Below are positions 44,434-55,592 of a stretch of DNA of 64,000 bases, piece after piece. The stretch is from Arthrobacter sp. YN (GTDB lineage: Bacteria > Actinomycetota > Actinomycetes > Actinomycetales > Micrococcaceae). The DNA is taken from NCBI RefSeq assembly GCF_002224285.1, contig NZ_CP022436.1:4588001-4652000 (forward strand). The letters run 5' to 3'. The notes beneath the pieces were generated by a model. That model was not told the DNA's origin and ran no database searches. It saw nothing but the letters and a program-made list of their open reading frames with translations. Positions within the stretch are counted from its first letter, which is position 1; every line of letters starts with the position of its first letter. Position numbers and translations under genes: made by a program.

Positions 44434-45828
44434 ATGGTTGAACCGCTGATCCGCCCGCTTGCACAGGCGGACCCGGAGGTCGATCAGGCGATCGCCCAGG
44501 AACTCATCCGCCAGCAGTCCACGCTGGAAATGATCGCCTCTGAGAACTTCGCTCCCACGGCCGTCATGGAGGCCCAGGGATCGGTACTGACCAACAAGTA
44601 CGCCGAGGGCTACCCGGGCAAGCGCTACTACGGCGGCTGCGAACACGTTGATGTGATCGAACAGCTGGCCATCGACCGCCTGAAGTCACTGTTTGGCGCA
44701 GAGTTCGCCAACGTCCAGCCCCACTCCGGAGCCCAGGCCAACGCCTCGGCCATGCACGCGCTGATCACCCCGGGCGACACCATCATGGGCCTGAACCTGG
44801 CCCATGGTGGCCACCTGACCCACGGCATGCGCATCAACTTCTCCGGCAAGCTGTACAAGGTTGTCCCCTACGGCGTCCGCGAGGACACCCACACCGTAGA
44901 CATGGCTGAAGTTGAGCGCCTGGCTCTAGAGAGCAAGCCGCAACTGATCGTCGCCGGCTGGTCGGCATACTCCCGCCAGTTGGACTTCGCCGAGTTCCGC
45001 CGCATCGCTGATCTGGTGGGCGCCTACCTCATGGTGGACATGGCCCACTTCGCGGGTCTCGTTGCTGCAGGGCTGCACCCCAGCCCGGTGCCCCACGCCC
45101 ACATCGTCACCAGCACCACGCACAAGACCCTCGGCGGTCCCCGCGGTGGCGTGATCCTGACCAACGACGCCGACATCGCCAAGAAGGTTAACTCGGCAGT
45201 CTTCCCGGGCCAGCAGGGTGGTCCGCTGGAGCACGTCATCGCCGCCAAGGCCGTGGCCTTCAAGATGGCCGCCGAGCCGGAATTCCAGGAACGCCAGGTC
45301 CGCGTCCTTGAAGGCTCCAAGATCCTGGCCCAGCGCCTCCTCCAGGACGACGTAGCTGCAGCCGGCATCTCCGTTGTCAGCGGCGGAACCGACGTCCACC
45401 TGGTGCTCGCCGACCTCCGCCACTCCGTCCTCAATGGCCAGCAGGCCGAGGACACGCTCCACCGGATCGGCATCACGGTCAACCGCAACGCCGTCCCGTT
45501 CGACCCCCGCCCGCCGATGGTTTCGTCAGGCCTGCGTATCGGCACACCGGCACTCGCCGCCCGCGGCTTCAAGGCTGAGGACTTCACCGAAGTCTCGGAC
45601 ATCATTGCGACGGCGTTGATCGCCGCAGCGAACAGCGGCACCCAGGCAGGCACCGAAACAGGAACTGAAGCAGGCATCCAAGCCGACGTGTCCCTGGACG
45701 AGACCACCGCCGTCGAACTCCGCCGCCGCGTGACCGCGCTGGCAGAGAAGTTCCCGCTTTACCCGCACCTGAACAACAACGGCAATGGCGCCGCAACCGA
45801 AGCAGAACTGATTGGAGCAGCCCAGTGA
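44434..45828 (+). CDS. glyA: Serine hydroxymethyltransferase
   Basis: A 464 aa PLP enzyme converting glycine plus methylene-THF to serine and THF. The PLP lysine is K231 in [15 protein letters not shown]; other motifs are [27 protein letters not shown] and [17 protein letters not shown] 44434 has GAAGGAG upstream. Near residue 412 it carries a Gly/Thr/Gln/Glu-rich insert ([17 protein letters not shown]) not usual in GlyA. As the first gene of the sarcosine oxidase operon it is probably a catabolic copy that uses the glycine and methylene-THF made by SoxBDAG. Confidence 0.96.
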   Translation: MVEPLIRPLAQADPEVDQAIAQELIRQQSTLEMIASENFAPTAVMEAQGSVLTNKYAEGYPGKRYYGGCEHVDVIEQLAIDRLKSLFGAEFANVQPHSGAQANASAMHALITPGDTIMGLNLAHGGHLTHGMRINFSGKLYKVVPYGVREDTHTVDMAEVERLALESKPQLIVAGWSAYSRQLDFAEFRRIADLVGAYLMVDMAHFAGLVAAGLHPSPVPHAHIVTSTTHKTLGGPRGGVILTNDADIAKKVNSAVFPGQQGGPLEHVIAAKAVAFKMAAEPEFQERQVRVLEGSKILAQRLLQDDVAAAGISVVSGGTDVHLVLADLRHSVLNGQQAEDTLHRIGITVNRNAVPFDPRPPMVSSGLRIGTPALAARGFKAEDFTEVSDIIATALIAAANSGTQAGTETGTEAGIQADVSLDETTAVELRRRVTALAEKFPLYPHLNNNGNGAATEAELIGAAQ

Positions 45829-47045
45829 GTGCAGACCACCTCCCCGATCACCCGGACTTCCTCTGGCGCAACCCGGACCCGAAGAAGAGCTACGACGCCG
45901 TGATTGTGGGCGGCGGCGGGCACGGCCTGGCCACCGCGTACTTCCTGGCGAAGAACCACGGCATGACCAACATCGCCATCCTGGAAAAGGGCTGGCTGGC
46001 CGGTGGAAACATGGCCCGCAACACCACCATCATTCGTTCCAACTACCTCTGGGACGAGAGCGCTGCCATCTACGAGCACGCGCTCAAGCTCTGGGAAATC
46101 CTCCCGGAAGAGCTGGAGTACGACTTCCTGTTCAGCCAGCGCGGTGTCATGAACCTGGCCCACACCTTGGGCGATGTCCGTGAAAGCGTTCGCCGTGTGG
46201 GTGCCAACCGGCTCAACGGCGTGGATGCTGAATGGCTTGATCCGCAGCAGGTCAAGGAACTGTGCCCCATCCTGAACATCAGCGACAACATCCGCTACCC
46301 CGTGATGGGTGCTACGTACCAGCCGCGTGCAGGCATTGCCAAGCACGACCACGTGGCGTGGGCCTTCGCCCGCAAGTGCGACGAACTCGGCGTGGACATC
46401 ATCCAGAATTGCGAAGTCACCGGCTTCATCAAGGACGGCAACCGGGTCACCGGCGTCAAGACCACCCGCGGCACCATCAACACCGAAAAGGTGGGTCTCT
46501 GCGCCGCCGGCCACAGCTCGGTCCTGGCAGAAATGGCCGGCTTCCGCCTGCCGATCCAGTCGCACCCGCTCCAGGCACTGGTGTCCGAACTGCACGAGCC
46601 CGTCCACCCCACAGTGGTCATGTCCAACCACGTGCACGTATACGTCTCCCAGGCCCACAAGGGCGAACTGGTGATGGGCGCCGGCGTGGACTCCTACAAC
46701 GGCTACGGCCAGCGCGGCTCGTTCCACGTGATTGAAGAGCAGATGGCAGCAGCCGTGGAACTCTTCCCGATCTTCGCCCGGGCCCACGTGCTCCGCACTT
46801 GGGGCGGCATCGTGGACACCACCTTGGACGCCTCGCCGATTGTTGGCCTGTCCCCGGTGGAGAACATGTTCGTCAACTGTGGTTGGGGAACCGGCGGCTT
46901 CAAGGGCACCCCCGCAGCGGGCCTGACGTTTGCGCACACCATTGCCACCGGCGCACCGCACCAGCTGAACAAGCCGTTCGCACTGGAACGCTTCGAGACC
47001 GGCGCCTTGATCGACGAACACGGCGCCGCAGCCGTAGCCCACTAG
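45825..47045 (+). CDS. soxB: Sarcosine oxidase subunit beta
   Basis: The 406 aa flavoprotein subunit of heterotetrameric sarcosine oxidase, which carries FAD and FMN and oxidises sarcosine to glycine. It has the FAD-binding motif [40 protein letters not shown] near the flavin site, and the C-terminal [16 protein letters not shown]. The GTG start overlaps the glyA stop (GTGA), so translation is coupled. The four Sox subunits are encoded consecutively here in the order B, D, A, G. Confidence 0.97.
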   Translation: MSADHLPDHPDFLWRNPDPKKSYDAVIVGGGGHGLATAYFLAKNHGMTNIAILEKGWLAGGNMARNTTIIRSNYLWDESAAIYEHALKLWEILPEELEYDFLFSQRGVMNLAHTLGDVRESVRRVGANRLNGVDAEWLDPQQVKELCPILNISDNIRYPVMGATYQPRAGIAKHDHVAWAFARKCDELGVDIIQNCEVTGFIKDGNRVTGVKTTRGTINTEKVGLCAAGHSSVLAEMAGFRLPIQSHPLQALVSELHEPVHPTVVMSNHVHVYVSQAHKGELVMGAGVDSYNGYGQRGSFHVIEEQMAAAVELFPIFARAHVLRTWGGIVDTTLDASPIVGLSPVENMFVNCGWGTGGFKGTPAAGLTFAHTIATGAPHQLNKPFALERFETGALIDEHGAAAVAH

Positions 47046-47066
47046 CCAGGACAGGACAGGAAAGAC

Positions 47067-47498
47067 ATGCTCCTCATTTCATGCCCCAACTGCGGGCCAC
47101 GCGACGAAACCGAATTCCACTATGGCGGCCAAGCGCACGTCGCCTACCCGGAGAGCCCGAACGACCTCACGGACCGTGAATGGGCTGAATACCTGTTCTA
47201 CCGTGAGAACACCAAGGGCACGTTCGCCGAACGCTGGGTCCACAGCACCGGTTGCCGCCAGTGGTTCAACATGCTCCGCGACACCGTGAGCTACGAGATT
47301 CACTCCATCTACGGGATGGGCCAGCCCCGACCGGAGCTCAAGGCGGGTGCCAGGACAAGCGCCGGCACAAACAGCGAACCCACCCAGCCAGGCGAGTTCA
47401 CCCAGGCCGGAGACTTCGGCCAAGCCGGCGAACCAGGCCTCGCCCCCGGCGCCGCCTCACCCACGGCCACCACCCCCATCTCCTCGGAAGGAGTCTAG
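47067..47498 (+). CDS. soxD: Sarcosine oxidase subunit delta, with C-terminal extension
   Basis: A 143 aa zinc-binding subunit. The family part covers about 95 residues: zinc ligands in [20 protein letters not shown] and [15 protein letters not shown], and the [13 protein letters not shown] end. After that it carries about 45 extra residues rich in Gly, Ala, Pro, Thr and Glu with a repeated pattern ([16 protein letters not shown]) that looks disordered. Typical SoxD is about 100 aa, so the tail is unusual. It lies 21 bases after soxB and just before soxA. Confidence 0.95.
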   Translation: MLLISCPNCGPRDETEFHYGGQAHVAYPESPNDLTDREWAEYLFYRENTKGTFAERWVHSTGCRQWFNMLRDTVSYEIHSIYGMGQPRPELKAGARTSAGTNSEPTQPGEFTQAGDFGQAGEPGLAPGAASPTATTPISSEGV

Positions 47499-47500
47499 AA

Positions 47501-50446
47501 GTGACCAGTAAGAACGCACGCCTCGCCACCGGCGGACGCATCGATCGCAGCATCTCCTGGCGCTTCACCGTGGACGGCCAGGAATTCACCGGCCACCCGG
47601 GTGACACCATCGCGTCCGCGTTGCTGGCCAACGGCCACATCAACGCCGGCAACTCCCTCTACGAGGACCGCCCCCGCGGCATCATGGCCGCCGGCGTGGA
47701 AGAGTCCAACGCCTTGGTCAAGATCGCTCCCCGCTTCCGCGGACATGTTGCAGAGTCCATGCTTCCCGCCACCGCAGTCTCACTGGTGGACGGCATGAAC
47801 ATTGAGCTCCTCTCCGGCCTTGGCAAGCTTGATCCCAACGAGGACAAGGCTGAGTACGACAAGAAGTACGTCCATACGGATGTCCTGGTGGTCGGCGGCG
47901 GTATTGCCGGACTGGCAGCAGCCCGCGAAGCAGTCCGCACCGGCGCCCGCGTCATCCTGATCGATGACCAGCCGGAACTTGGCGGCTCGCTGCTCTCCGG
48001 TTCCACTGCCCCGGAGCTGGCAGAACTGATCGAAGGCAAGCCGGCCCTGGAATGGGTTGCCGACGTGGAGGCTGAACTGGTTTCCGCCGGCGAATGCACG
48101 GTGCTGAACCGCACCACGGCTTTCGGTTCCTACGATTCCAACTACTTCATCGCAGCTCAGAACCGCACGGACCACTTGAGCGTTCCTGCAGCTTCCGGTG
48201 TCTCCCGCCAGCGTATTTGGCACATCCGTGCCAAGCAGGTTGTCCTGGCTCCCGGCGCCCACGAGCGTCCGCTGGTGTTCGAGAACAACGACCGCCCGGG
48301 CATCATGCTCGCCTCGGCCGCCCGCACCTACTTGAACCGTTACGCCGTGGCAGCCGGTTCACGCGTGGTCATCACCACCACCAACGATTCCGCTTACGCT
48401 CTTGCCGCGGACCTGAAGGCAGCAGGCGTGGCCATTGCCGCCGTCGTCGATGCCCGTCCGCAGATCAGCGCGAAGGCCGGTGCCGCCGTCGAGTCCGGTA
48501 TCCGGGTCCTGATCGGCAGTGCCGTGGCTGACACGTCGGCGGACGAGGATGGCCGCCTGAATGGCGTCACCGTCCGCAGTATTAACGACGACGGCGAACT
48601 CACCTCGGGCGTCGAACAGCTGACTGCCGATCTCCTGGCAGTTTCCGGTGGCTGGAGCCCGGTGGTTCACCTCCACAGCCAGCGCCAAGGCAAGCTGCGT
48701 TGGGATGACGGGCTCGCAGCGTTCATTCCCACCGCTCCCGTCAAGGACCAGCAGGTTGTGGGCGCAGGCCGTGGCAGCTTCGAACTCCAGGATTGCCTGG
48801 CAGAGGGCATCTCGGCGGGAGCGGCAGCGTCCATCGCCGCTGGCTTCGAATCCGCCACCACCCCGGTGGAACTGCAGGCACCTGTGGCCAGCGCTCCGAG
48901 CCGCCAGCTCTGGCTGGTCCCCGGCCAAACCGGTGAGCCCGGCGAATGGCACCACCACTTTGTTGACTTCCAGCGCGACCAGTCCGTGGCCGATGTCCTC
49001 CGCTCCACCGGGGCAGGCATGCGGTCCGTGGAGCACGTCAAGCGGTACACCTCCATCAGCACCGCCAATGATCAGGGCAAGACGTCCGGAGTCAACGCAA
49101 TCGGCGTCATCGCCGCGGCCCTGAAGTTCGGCGGAGCTGAGAACATTCCGGGCGTCGGCGAGATTGGCACCACCGCCTACCGTGCGCCGTTCACGCCCGT
49201 GGCCTTCGCAGCGTTGGCAGGCCGCCAGCGTGGCGAACTGTTCGATCCCGCCCGCGTCACCTCCATCCACCCGTGGCACGTTGCCCGGGGCGCACTGTTC
49301 GAAGATGTTGGACAGTGGAAGCGCCCCTGGTACTACCCGCAGGCCGGGGAAGATATGGACATAGCAGTCCTGCGTGAATGCGCAGCGGTCCGCGACTCCG
49401 TGGGCTTCATGGACGCCACCACCCTGGGCAAGATCGAGATCCGTGGCAAGGATGCCGGCGAATTCCTGAACCGCGTGTACACCAACGCGTTCAAGAAGCT
49501 CGCCCCGGGATCCGCCCGCTACGGCGTCATGTGCACCCTGGACGGCATGATCTTCGACGACGGAGTGACCCTCCGCTTGGACGATGACCGCTACTTCATG
49601 ACCACCACCACCGGCGGCGCAGCCAAGGTGCTGGACTGGCTGGAAGAGTGGCACCAGACGGAGTGGCCGGACCTCGATGTGGTCTGCACGTCCGTGACGG
49701 AGCAGTGGAGCACCATCGCCGTCGTTGGCCCGAAGTCCCGCGCAGTGATCGCCAAGGTTGCTCCCCAGCTCGCCGAAAACGGTGGCCTGGATGCTGATGC
49801 CTTCCCGTTCATGACGTTCCGCGAGACCACGCTGGCCTCCGGAGTGCAGGCACGCGTTTGCCGCATCTCCTTCTCCGGTGAACTGGCCTACGAAATCAAC
49901 ATCCCGTCCTGGTACGGGCTCAACACCTGGGAAGCCGTTGCTGCCGCAGGTGCCGAGTTCAACATCACCCCGTACGGCACCGAAACCATGCACGTTCTCC
50001 GCGCCGAGAAGGGCTACCCGATCGTTGGGCAGGACACCGATGGCACGGTCACCCCGCAGGACGCCGGTATGGACTGGATCGTCTCCAAGGCCAAGGACTT
50101 CATCGGCAAGCGCTCCTACCTCCGGCAGGATGCAAGCCGCGAGGACCGCAAGCATCTGGTGAGCGTCCTTCCCGTGGACCACTCGCTGCGGTTGCCGGAA
50201 GGCACCCAGTTGGTGGAAAAGGGCATCCCGGTCAACCCGGCTTCCGGACCCGTCCCCATGGAGGGTTTCGTGACCTCCAGTTACCAGAGCGCCGCACTGG
50301 GCCGTTCCTTCGCCCTGGCACTCATTCAAAACGGCCGCAACCGCATCGGCGAGACCCTGGTGGCCTCGCTGGGAGACCAATTGGTGGACGTGGTTGTTGG
50401 CGAAACCGTACTTTTCGATGCTGAAGGGACCCGCAAAGATGGCTGA
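47501..50446 (+). CDS. soxA: Sarcosine oxidase subunit alpha
   Basis: A 981 aa subunit binding NAD and tetrahydrofolate. Order of domains: a small N-terminal ferredoxin-like domain ([20 protein letters not shown]), a Rossmann dinucleotide fold ([19 protein letters not shown]), the middle SoxA domain, and a C-terminal GcvT-like folate domain ([40 protein letters not shown]). The folate site captures formaldehyde as methylene-THF. The GTG start at 47501 follows GAAGGAG by seven bases. The end overlaps soxG by eight bases. Confidence 0.97.
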   Translation: MTSKNARLATGGRIDRSISWRFTVDGQEFTGHPGDTIASALLANGHINAGNSLYEDRPRGIMAAGVEESNALVKIAPRFRGHVAESMLPATAVSLVDGMNIELLSGLGKLDPNEDKAEYDKKYVHTDVLVVGGGIAGLAAAREAVRTGARVILIDDQPELGGSLLSGSTAPELAELIEGKPALEWVADVEAELVSAGECTVLNRTTAFGSYDSNYFIAAQNRTDHLSVPAASGVSRQRIWHIRAKQVVLAPGAHERPLVFENNDRPGIMLASAARTYLNRYAVAAGSRVVITTTNDSAYALAADLKAAGVAIAAVVDARPQISAKAGAAVESGIRVLIGSAVADTSADEDGRLNGVTVRSINDDGELTSGVEQLTADLLAVSGGWSPVVHLHSQRQGKLRWDDGLAAFIPTAPVKDQQVVGAGRGSFELQDCLAEGISAGAAASIAAGFESATTPVELQAPVASAPSRQLWLVPGQTGEPGEWHHHFVDFQRDQSVADVLRSTGAGMRSVEHVKRYTSISTANDQGKTSGVNAIGVIAAALKFGGAENIPGVGEIGTTAYRAPFTPVAFAALAGRQRGELFDPARVTSIHPWHVARGALFEDVGQWKRPWYYPQAGEDMDIAVLRECAAVRDSVGFMDATTLGKIEIRGKDAGEFLNRVYTNAFKKLAPGSARYGVMCTLDGMIFDDGVTLRLDDDRYFMTTTTGGAAKVLDWLEEWHQTEWPDLDVVCTSVTEQWSTIAVVGPKSRAVIAKVAPQLAENGGLDADAFPFMTFRETTLASGVQARVCRISFSGELAYEINIPSWYGLNTWEAVAAAGAEFNITPYGTETMHVLRAEKGYPIVGQDTDGTVTPQDAGMDWIVSKAKDFIGKRSYLRQDASREDRKHLVSVLPVDHSLRLPEGTQLVEKGIPVNPASGPVPMEGFVTSSYQSAALGRSFALALIQNGRNRIGETLVASLGDQLVDVVVGETVLFDAEGTRKDG

Positions 50447-51083
50447 AACAGCAACACCAGCAGAAACCGCACACGTCGACCGCGTCCGGGGCGCCCGCCG
50501 CAGCCCGGCCGAGCACCTGGCTGAGGCCTTCAGCTCCGGCTCCGTGCCGGGCACGGTGACGCTCACCGAAATCCCGTACCAGGCCATGGTTGGTCTTCGG
50601 GTTGACCGAACGTCCGACGCCGGTGCCCGCGTTGCGTCCGTGACCGGCGGTTTGCCTGCCGCTTGCGGAGACGTGACGGGGACCGGTTCGGTTAACACCC
50701 TGTGGCTTGGGCCCACGGAGTTCATGGTGGTCGCACCGGAGGAAGCCCACGATTCCCTGGGAGGCTCCTTGGTCAGCGATCTGACCACGGCGTTGGGCAA
50801 CGACGCGGGCCAGGTGGTGGACCTGTCCGCCAACCGCACCACGTTTGAGCTCTCCGGCAGCCACGCCCGCGCAGTGTTGGAGAAGACTTGCGCCTTGGAC
50901 CTGCACCCGCGGGTCTTCAAGGCCGGGACCGCTGTCTCCACTGAGCTCGCGCACATTCCGGTGATGCTCTGGAAGACCTCGGAGGAGTCCTACCGGATCT
51001 TTCCCCGGGCATCGTTTGCCGACTTCCTGGGACGCTGGCTCCTCGATGCCATGCGGGAGTATGCCTCCCCAGAGGTCCCCTAA
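50439..51083 (+). CDS. soxG: Sarcosine oxidase subunit gamma
   Basis: A 214 aa subunit from ATG 50439 ([16 protein letters not shown]), overlapping the soxA stop by eight bases; an upstream in-frame ATG at 50394 is deep within soxA and unlikely. Family motifs include [52 protein letters not shown] and [24 protein letters not shown] [12 protein letters not shown]. Gamma is structural, resembling a GcvT fragment. Its stop overlaps the sdaA start by one base. Confidence 0.95.
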   Translation: MAETATPAETAHVDRVRGARRSPAEHLAEAFSSGSVPGTVTLTEIPYQAMVGLRVDRTSDAGARVASVTGGLPAACGDVTGTGSVNTLWLGPTEFMVVAPEEAHDSLGGSLVSDLTTALGNDAGQVVDLSANRTTFELSGSHARAVLEKTCALDLHPRVFKAGTAVSTELAHIPVMLWKTSEESYRIFPRASFADFLGRWLLDAMREYASPEVP

Positions 51084-52474
51084 TGGCATTGAGTGTGCTT
51101 GATCTGTTTTCTGTTGGCATCGGGCCGTCATCGTCACACACGGTGGGCCCCATGCGTGCGGCAAAGCAGTTCACGGACGGTCTTGAATCGTCCGGCCAGC
51201 TTCCGGCTACGGTGCGCGTCCAGGCAGAGCTTTTCGGCTCCCTGGGCGCCACCGGCCGGGGCCACGGCTCAGACAAGGCCGTGGTGCTGGGGCTGCAAGG
51301 CCACTCCCCCGAAACCGTTAATACCCACACCGCCGATGACCAGGTTGCGGCCGCGGCACTCGACGCGGAATTGCGCCTGGCCGGCAACCACCGGGTGGAC
51401 TTCAACTGGGACGAGGACGTGGTCCTGCACCGCCGCAAGTCCTTGCCCGCCCACCCCAACGGCATGACGTTTCGCGCGTTGGACCACACTGGCACCGTGC
51501 TCCGGGAGCGCAGCTACTACTCCATCGGAGGCGGCTTTGTGGTGGACGGGGACGTCTCCGGAGCCGACAAAGTGGTAGCCGATGACACCGTCCTGCCCTA
51601 CCCCTTCACCACTGCCGACGAGCTGCTGGCCATCTGCCTCCGCGAGGGCAAATCCATCTCGGACATCATGCTGGCCAACGAACTCGTGTGGCGTTCCGAG
51701 GAAGAACTCCGCGAAAGGTTGCTGGGGATCTGGGCCGTCATGCAGGAGTGCGTGGACAACGGCTGCTCTGCCGAGGGAATACTGCCGGGAGGCCTGAACG
51801 TCAGGCGACGGGCGCCGTCGTTGTTTAAGAAGCTTTCCGAAACTGACGCAGGCCTCAACGGAGCAAAATCTGCGGACCCGCTCCTCGCCATGGAATGGGT
51901 CAACCTGTTCGCCCTGGCCGTGAACGAGGAGAACGCCGCGGGCGGCAGGATCGTCACCGCGCCCACCAACGGTGCCGCCGGAATTGTCCCGGCCGTGTTG
52001 CACTATTACACCAAGTTTGTTCCGGGAGCCAACGACGACGGTGTCGTGCGGTTCCTGCTGGCGGCAGCCGCCGTCGGAATCCTGTTCAAAATCAACGCGT
52101 CCATCTCCGGTGCCGAGGTCGGCTGCCAGGGTGAGGTTGGTTCGGCCTGCTCCATGGCCGCCGCCGGTCTCTGCGAAGTCCTCGGCGGAACACCTGAGCA
52201 AGTGGAAAATGCCGCCGAAGTGGGCATCGAACACAACCTGGGCCTCACCTGCGATCCCGTGGGCGGGCTGGTGCAGATCCCCTGCATCGAACGCAACGCG
52301 ATCGCCAGCGTCAAGGCCATCAATGCCGCCCGCCTTGCCCTGCACGGCGACGGCAGCCACAAAGTGTCCTTGGACAAAGCCATCAAGACCATGCGCGAGA
52401 CAGGCGCAGATATGAAATCCAAATACAAGGAGACCTCCCGTGGAGGCCTCGCCGTCAACGTAGTGGAGTGCTAG
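51083..52474 (+). CDS. sdaA: L-serine ammonia-lyase (iron-sulfur type)
   Basis: A 463 aa single-chain L-serine dehydratase producing pyruvate and ammonia. The N-terminal domain begins [20 protein letters not shown], and the catalytic domain has the Cys residues for the 4Fe-4S cluster ([38 protein letters not shown]). Placed after the sarcosine oxidase genes, it removes serine formed by GlyA, taking the carbon of sarcosine and glycine into central metabolism. It overlaps soxG by one base and is two bases from purU. Confidence 0.96.
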   Translation: MALSVLDLFSVGIGPSSSHTVGPMRAAKQFTDGLESSGQLPATVRVQAELFGSLGATGRGHGSDKAVVLGLQGHSPETVNTHTADDQVAAAALDAELRLAGNHRVDFNWDEDVVLHRRKSLPAHPNGMTFRALDHTGTVLRERSYYSIGGGFVVDGDVSGADKVVADDTVLPYPFTTADELLAICLREGKSISDIMLANELVWRSEEELRERLLGIWAVMQECVDNGCSAEGILPGGLNVRRRAPSLFKKLSETDAGLNGAKSADPLLAMEWVNLFALAVNEENAAGGRIVTAPTNGAAGIVPAVLHYYTKFVPGANDDGVVRFLLAAAAVGILFKINASISGAEVGCQGEVGSACSMAAAGLCEVLGGTPEQVENAAEVGIEHNLGLTCDPVGGLVQIPCIERNAIASVKAINAARLALHGDGSHKVSLDKAIKTMRETGADMKSKYKETSRGGLAVNVVEC

Positions 52475-52476
52475 CC

Positions 52477-53376
52477 ATGACTGCCATCCAAACTGAAACT
52501 GCTGCCGTTTCCTCCCCGGAGACGACCGTGGAACACGTCCTCACCCTCGACTGCCCCGAAGGTCCGGGCATCGTGCACGCGGTGTCCGGCTTCCTGCTGG
52601 ACCACGGTTGCGACATCATCGACAACAAGCAGTTCGGAGACCGCGCCGAGGGCCACTTCTTCATGCGCGTGCATTTCGCGTCCGACGGCGATGCCTCCAC
52701 CGTTGATGCCTTGCGGGGGGCTTTCGCGCCGGTGGGTGATAAGTACAGCATGAACTGGGAACTGCAGCCCCAAGGGTACAAGCGACGCGTGCTGATCATG
52801 GTGTCCAAGTTTGGGCACTGCCTGAACGACCTCCTGTTCCGAGCACGGATCGGTGAACTGCCCATCGACGTGGTGGGCGTTGTGTCCAACCACACCGACC
52901 ACCAGGGGTTGGCGGAGTGGCACGGGATCCCGTTTTTCCACGTTCCGGTCACGGCGGCCACCAAGCCCGCAGCCGAGGGTCGCTTGCTGGAAATCATCGA
53001 CGAACTGGACGTGGAACTCATTGTCCTGGCCCGCTACATGCAGGTGCTCAGCGATGATCTGGCCCGCAAGCTCGATGGGCGCGCGATCAACATCCACCAC
53101 TCGTTCCTGCCCAGCTTCAAGGGTGCCAAGCCCTATCACCAGGCTTACGCACGTGGTGTGAAAACTGTGGGCGCCACCGCCCACTACGTGAATGGCGAGT
53201 TGGATGAAGGTCCCATCATCGCCCAGCAGGTAGTGGAGGTGGACCACACGTTCGGGCCGGACGATCTTGTAGCCGCCGGCCGGGACACCGAATGCAAAGC
53301 CCTCAGCAACGCCGTTCGCTGGCACTGCGAGGGGCGGATCATTCTGAATGGGAACAGGACAATCGTGCTGAAGTAG
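52477..53376 (+). CDS. purU: Formyltetrahydrofolate deformylase
   Basis: A 299 aa enzyme that hydrolyses 10-formyl-THF to formate and THF. The N-terminal ACT domain (LTLDCPEGPGIVHAVSGFLL ... GHFFMRVHF) is followed by the formyl-transferase-like domain with INIHHSFLPSFKGAKPYHQA, the catalytic Asn/His/Asp set, and VGATAHYVNGELDEGPII. ATG 52477 has GGAG seven bases upstream. In this operon it drains excess one-carbon units and regenerates the THF needed by sarcosine oxidase and GlyA. Confidence 0.96.
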   Translation: MTAIQTETAAVSSPETTVEHVLTLDCPEGPGIVHAVSGFLLDHGCDIIDNKQFGDRAEGHFFMRVHFASDGDASTVDALRGAFAPVGDKYSMNWELQPQGYKRRVLIMVSKFGHCLNDLLFRARIGELPIDVVGVVSNHTDHQGLAEWHGIPFFHVPVTAATKPAAEGRLLEIIDELDVELIVLARYMQVLSDDLARKLDGRAINIHHSFLPSFKGAKPYHQAYARGVKTVGATAHYVNGELDEGPIIAQQVVEVDHTFGPDDLVAAGRDTECKALSNAVRWHCEGRIILNGNRTIVLK

Positions 53377-53467
53377 GGCTTTGCAATCACCCCTTTCGAT
53401 GGTTCCCTGCGCAGACGCTGTTGCGAACGGCGGTATGCAGGGAGCCATCGAATTGGCGTTTAAGGGG

Positions 53468-53971
53468 TTATCCGTTGACGGCGTTGATCCAGACGCCGAT
53501 GATCCATGTGCTCGCCGCGGCACACGCCAGCCCGAACTCCACCAGGATCCCGATGCCCGTTGCCTTGAGCGCGGCGCCGCTGGAACGGACAGCCGTGCGG
53601 AAGTCCCGCGTCCGCTGGACTTCGCTGAGAAGCAGCCCGACGGCGAACCCCACAAAGAGCCCCACCACGGGAATGACGAACATCCCCACCACACCCAGCA
53701 CCACGCCGATCAGCACCGACCGGTTGGGAATGCCGTGTTGCTTCAGCTTTCGTCCGGTGAGCACCGCACTGGCTGCCATGCCGGCCACCACAAACACCAT
53801 GCCGACGGCGAAGATCACCCAGCCGAGCGGACCGGCGCCTCCCCAGATAGCCCAGGCCAGCAGGCTCGCGCCGATGAGAATACTGCCGGGAAGTACAGGA
53901 ATGATGGTTCCGGCCACGCCTACCGCAATGGCCAGGCCGCACAGGATGGTCACGATCAGTTCGGCGTTCAT
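53468..53971 (-). CDS. DUF456 family membrane protein
   Basis: A 167 aa protein from ATG 53971 (MNAELIVTILCGLA, GAGGG upstream; ATG 53989 would add six residues) with about five hydrophobic segments. Glycine-rich turns such as VGVAGTIIPVLPGSILIGAS and PVVGLFVGFAVGLLLSE (glycine zipper-like) match DUF456. Function is unknown. It is convergent with purU, which ends 91 bases away. Confidence 0.88.
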   Translation of the reverse strand: MNAELIVTILCGLAIAVGVAGTIIPVLPGSILIGASLLAWAIWGGAGPLGWVIFAVGMVFVVAGMAASAVLTGRKLKQHGIPNRSVLIGVVLGVVGMFVIPVVGLFVGFAVGLLLSEVQRTRDFRTAVRSSGAALKATGIGILVEFGLACAAASTWIIGVWINAVNG

Positions 53972-54086
53972 GTCCCTCAGTCTATGCACAGCAGCGCGGG
54001 GTCACTTATGGCCCCTTCAGCGCGCGATGGCGGCACTGAGGTGACACCGCGGTGCCTCTAAACCAAGGACGACGGCTTAACCAAGA

Positions 54087-54127
54087 ACGACGGCGACGCT
54101 CCCCAGCACGGGAGGCGTCGCCGTCGT
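54087..54127. terminator. GC-rich hairpin downstream of malic enzyme
   Basis: 54087-54099 (ACGACGGCGACGC) pairs perfectly with 54115-54127, and the stem continues with CTCC/GGAG after a one-base bulge. It lies 21 bases beyond the malic enzyme stop. There is no T-run on either side. Confidence 0.75.
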
Positions 54128-54147
54128 CGGTCTTGCGTAGGTAACCG

Positions 54148-55338
54148 CTACTCAGTCACGGCGGCAGCAACTGCCGCGGTAACGGCCGGTGCCACGCGGG
54201 CATCCAGCGGGCTCGGCACGATGTAGTCGGCGGAGAGGTCTTCAGCGGCCAGCTCAGCGATGGCGTTGGCAGCAGCGATCTTCATGGCGGGCGTGATGCG
54301 GCGCGCCTTGGCATCCAGTGCGCCACGGAAGATGCCGGGGAAGGCCAGCACGTTGTTGATCTGGTTCGGGAAGTCGCTGCGGCCGGTGGCAACAACGGCC
54401 GCGTACTTCTGGGCAACCTCCGGGAGAACTTCAGGGTCCGGGTTGGACAGGGCGAACACGATCGACTGATCGTTCATGAGCTTCAAGTGCTCTTCGTCCA
54501 GCTTGGAGGAGGAGACGCCCACAAAGACGTCTGCACCCGTCAGTCCCTCGCCCGGGCCACCGGTGACGCCGCGGGGGTTGGTGCGCTGGGCCATGCGGGC
54601 CTTGACGCTGCCGGGGTCTGCCACAAGATCGGCACGGTCAGCGTTGACCACGCCCTTGGAGTCGAGCAGGATGACGTCCTTGATGCCAACAGCAAGAAGA
54701 ATTTCGGCAATGGCGATACCAGCGGCGCCTGCACCGGAAACAACAACCTTAAGCCCGGCCAGTTCCCGCTGGGTCACCTTTGCGGCGTTGGTCAGGGCTG
54801 CAAGAACCACGACGGCGGTGCCGTGCTGGTCGTCGTGCATGACCGGGCAGTCGAGGGCCTCAATGAGGCGCTCTTCGAGTTCGAAGCAGCGCGGAGCCGA
54901 GATGTCTTCGAGGTTCACGGCGCCGAAGCTGGGGCGCAGGCGGACCAGGGTCTCAATGATCTCGTCCACGTTGGTGGTGTTGAGGACCAGCGGGATGGAG
55001 TCGAGGTCCCCGAAGGACTTGAACAGGGCGGACTTGCCTTCCATCACCGGCAGGGAGGCGCTGGGACCGATGTTGCCGAGGCCAAGGACCGCGGTGCCGT
55101 CGCTGACCACAACAACCAGGCGCTCGGCCCAGGTGTGGGTGCGGGCGAGCTCGGGGTTTGCGTGGATTGCGCGGCTGACCTGCGCAACTCCGGGGGTGTA
55201 GGCGATGGAAAGATCGCGCTTGTTGTTCAGCGGCACGGTGCTGGAAATGGTCAGCTTGCCGCCTTCGTGGGCTGCGAAGATCTCTTCTTCGGTCAGTACC
55301 AGGGCGTCTTTGTCTGTAGCAATTGTCTCAATGGACAC
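54148..55338 (-). CDS. NAD(P)-dependent malic enzyme
   Basis: A 396 aa short-form malic enzyme converting malate to pyruvate and CO2. Motifs: AYTPGVAQVSRAI with the catalytic Tyr, VLGLGNIGPSASLPVMEGKS, DISAPRCFELEERLIEALDC, the metal/substrate motif MHDDQHGTAVVVLAAL and the dinucleotide motif VVSGAGAAGIAIAEILLAVG. Length and the absence of a C-terminal phosphotransacetylase domain fit the bacterial short form. It is monocistronic between two hairpin/operator regions. A DasR-type palindrome sits 255 bases upstream of the start. Confidence 0.94.
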   Translation of the reverse strand: MSIETIATDKDALVLTEEEIFAAHEGGKLTISSTVPLNNKRDLSIAYTPGVAQVSRAIHANPELARTHTWAERLVVVVSDGTAVLGLGNIGPSASLPVMEGKSALFKSFGDLDSIPLVLNTTNVDEIIETLVRLRPSFGAVNLEDISAPRCFELEERLIEALDCPVMHDDQHGTAVVVLAALTNAAKVTQRELAGLKVVVSGAGAAGIAIAEILLAVGIKDVILLDSKGVVNADRADLVADPGSVKARMAQRTNPRGVTGGPGEGLTGADVFVGVSSSKLDEEHLKLMNDQSIVFALSNPDPEVLPEVAQKYAAVVATGRSDFPNQINNVLAFPGIFRGALDAKARRITPAMKIAAANAIAELAAEDLSADYIVPSPLDARVAPAVTAAVAAAVTE

Positions 55339-55551
55339 GTCTTTGTCTCCTCAGGCTAGCCGTGGACCCACGGCATGGTTCGGGCAGGAACAGAACTGCT
55401 GTAGCGGACCAAGGATGGCTGGTCCGGCGTTGCTTCTGCAGATAGGGGGCTGCTAGCCGCTTCGGTGTTTCCAGCCTAAGGAGCCTGCGGGGGTACAAGA
55501 TTCAATACCAAGAGAGACGATTCGAGAGTAAAACGTTCAACCAGCTCTTAT

Positions 55552-55567
55552 TGTGATCCAGGTCATG
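55552..55567. promoter_or_regulatory. Crp/GlxR-like half-conserved site
   Basis: TGTGATCCAGGTCATG has the TGTGA-N6-TCA spacing of Crp/GlxR sites but the right half is incomplete (TCATG instead of TCACA). It lies in the malic enzyme upstream region 40 bases from the DasR-type palindrome. Support is weak. Confidence 0.3.
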
Positions 55568-55592
55568 CGAAAAAGCGCGTTCAGAAGCCTTG

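Noticed and set aside
48359..50956. 865-codon open frame on the minus strand
   Set aside because: It is antisense to soxA and soxG, which are certain. The predicted protein has no recognisable motif.
55552..55567. Firm Crp/GlxR binding site at malic enzyme
   Set aside because: Only one half matches the consensus well, so I list it as a weak feature and not as a finding.
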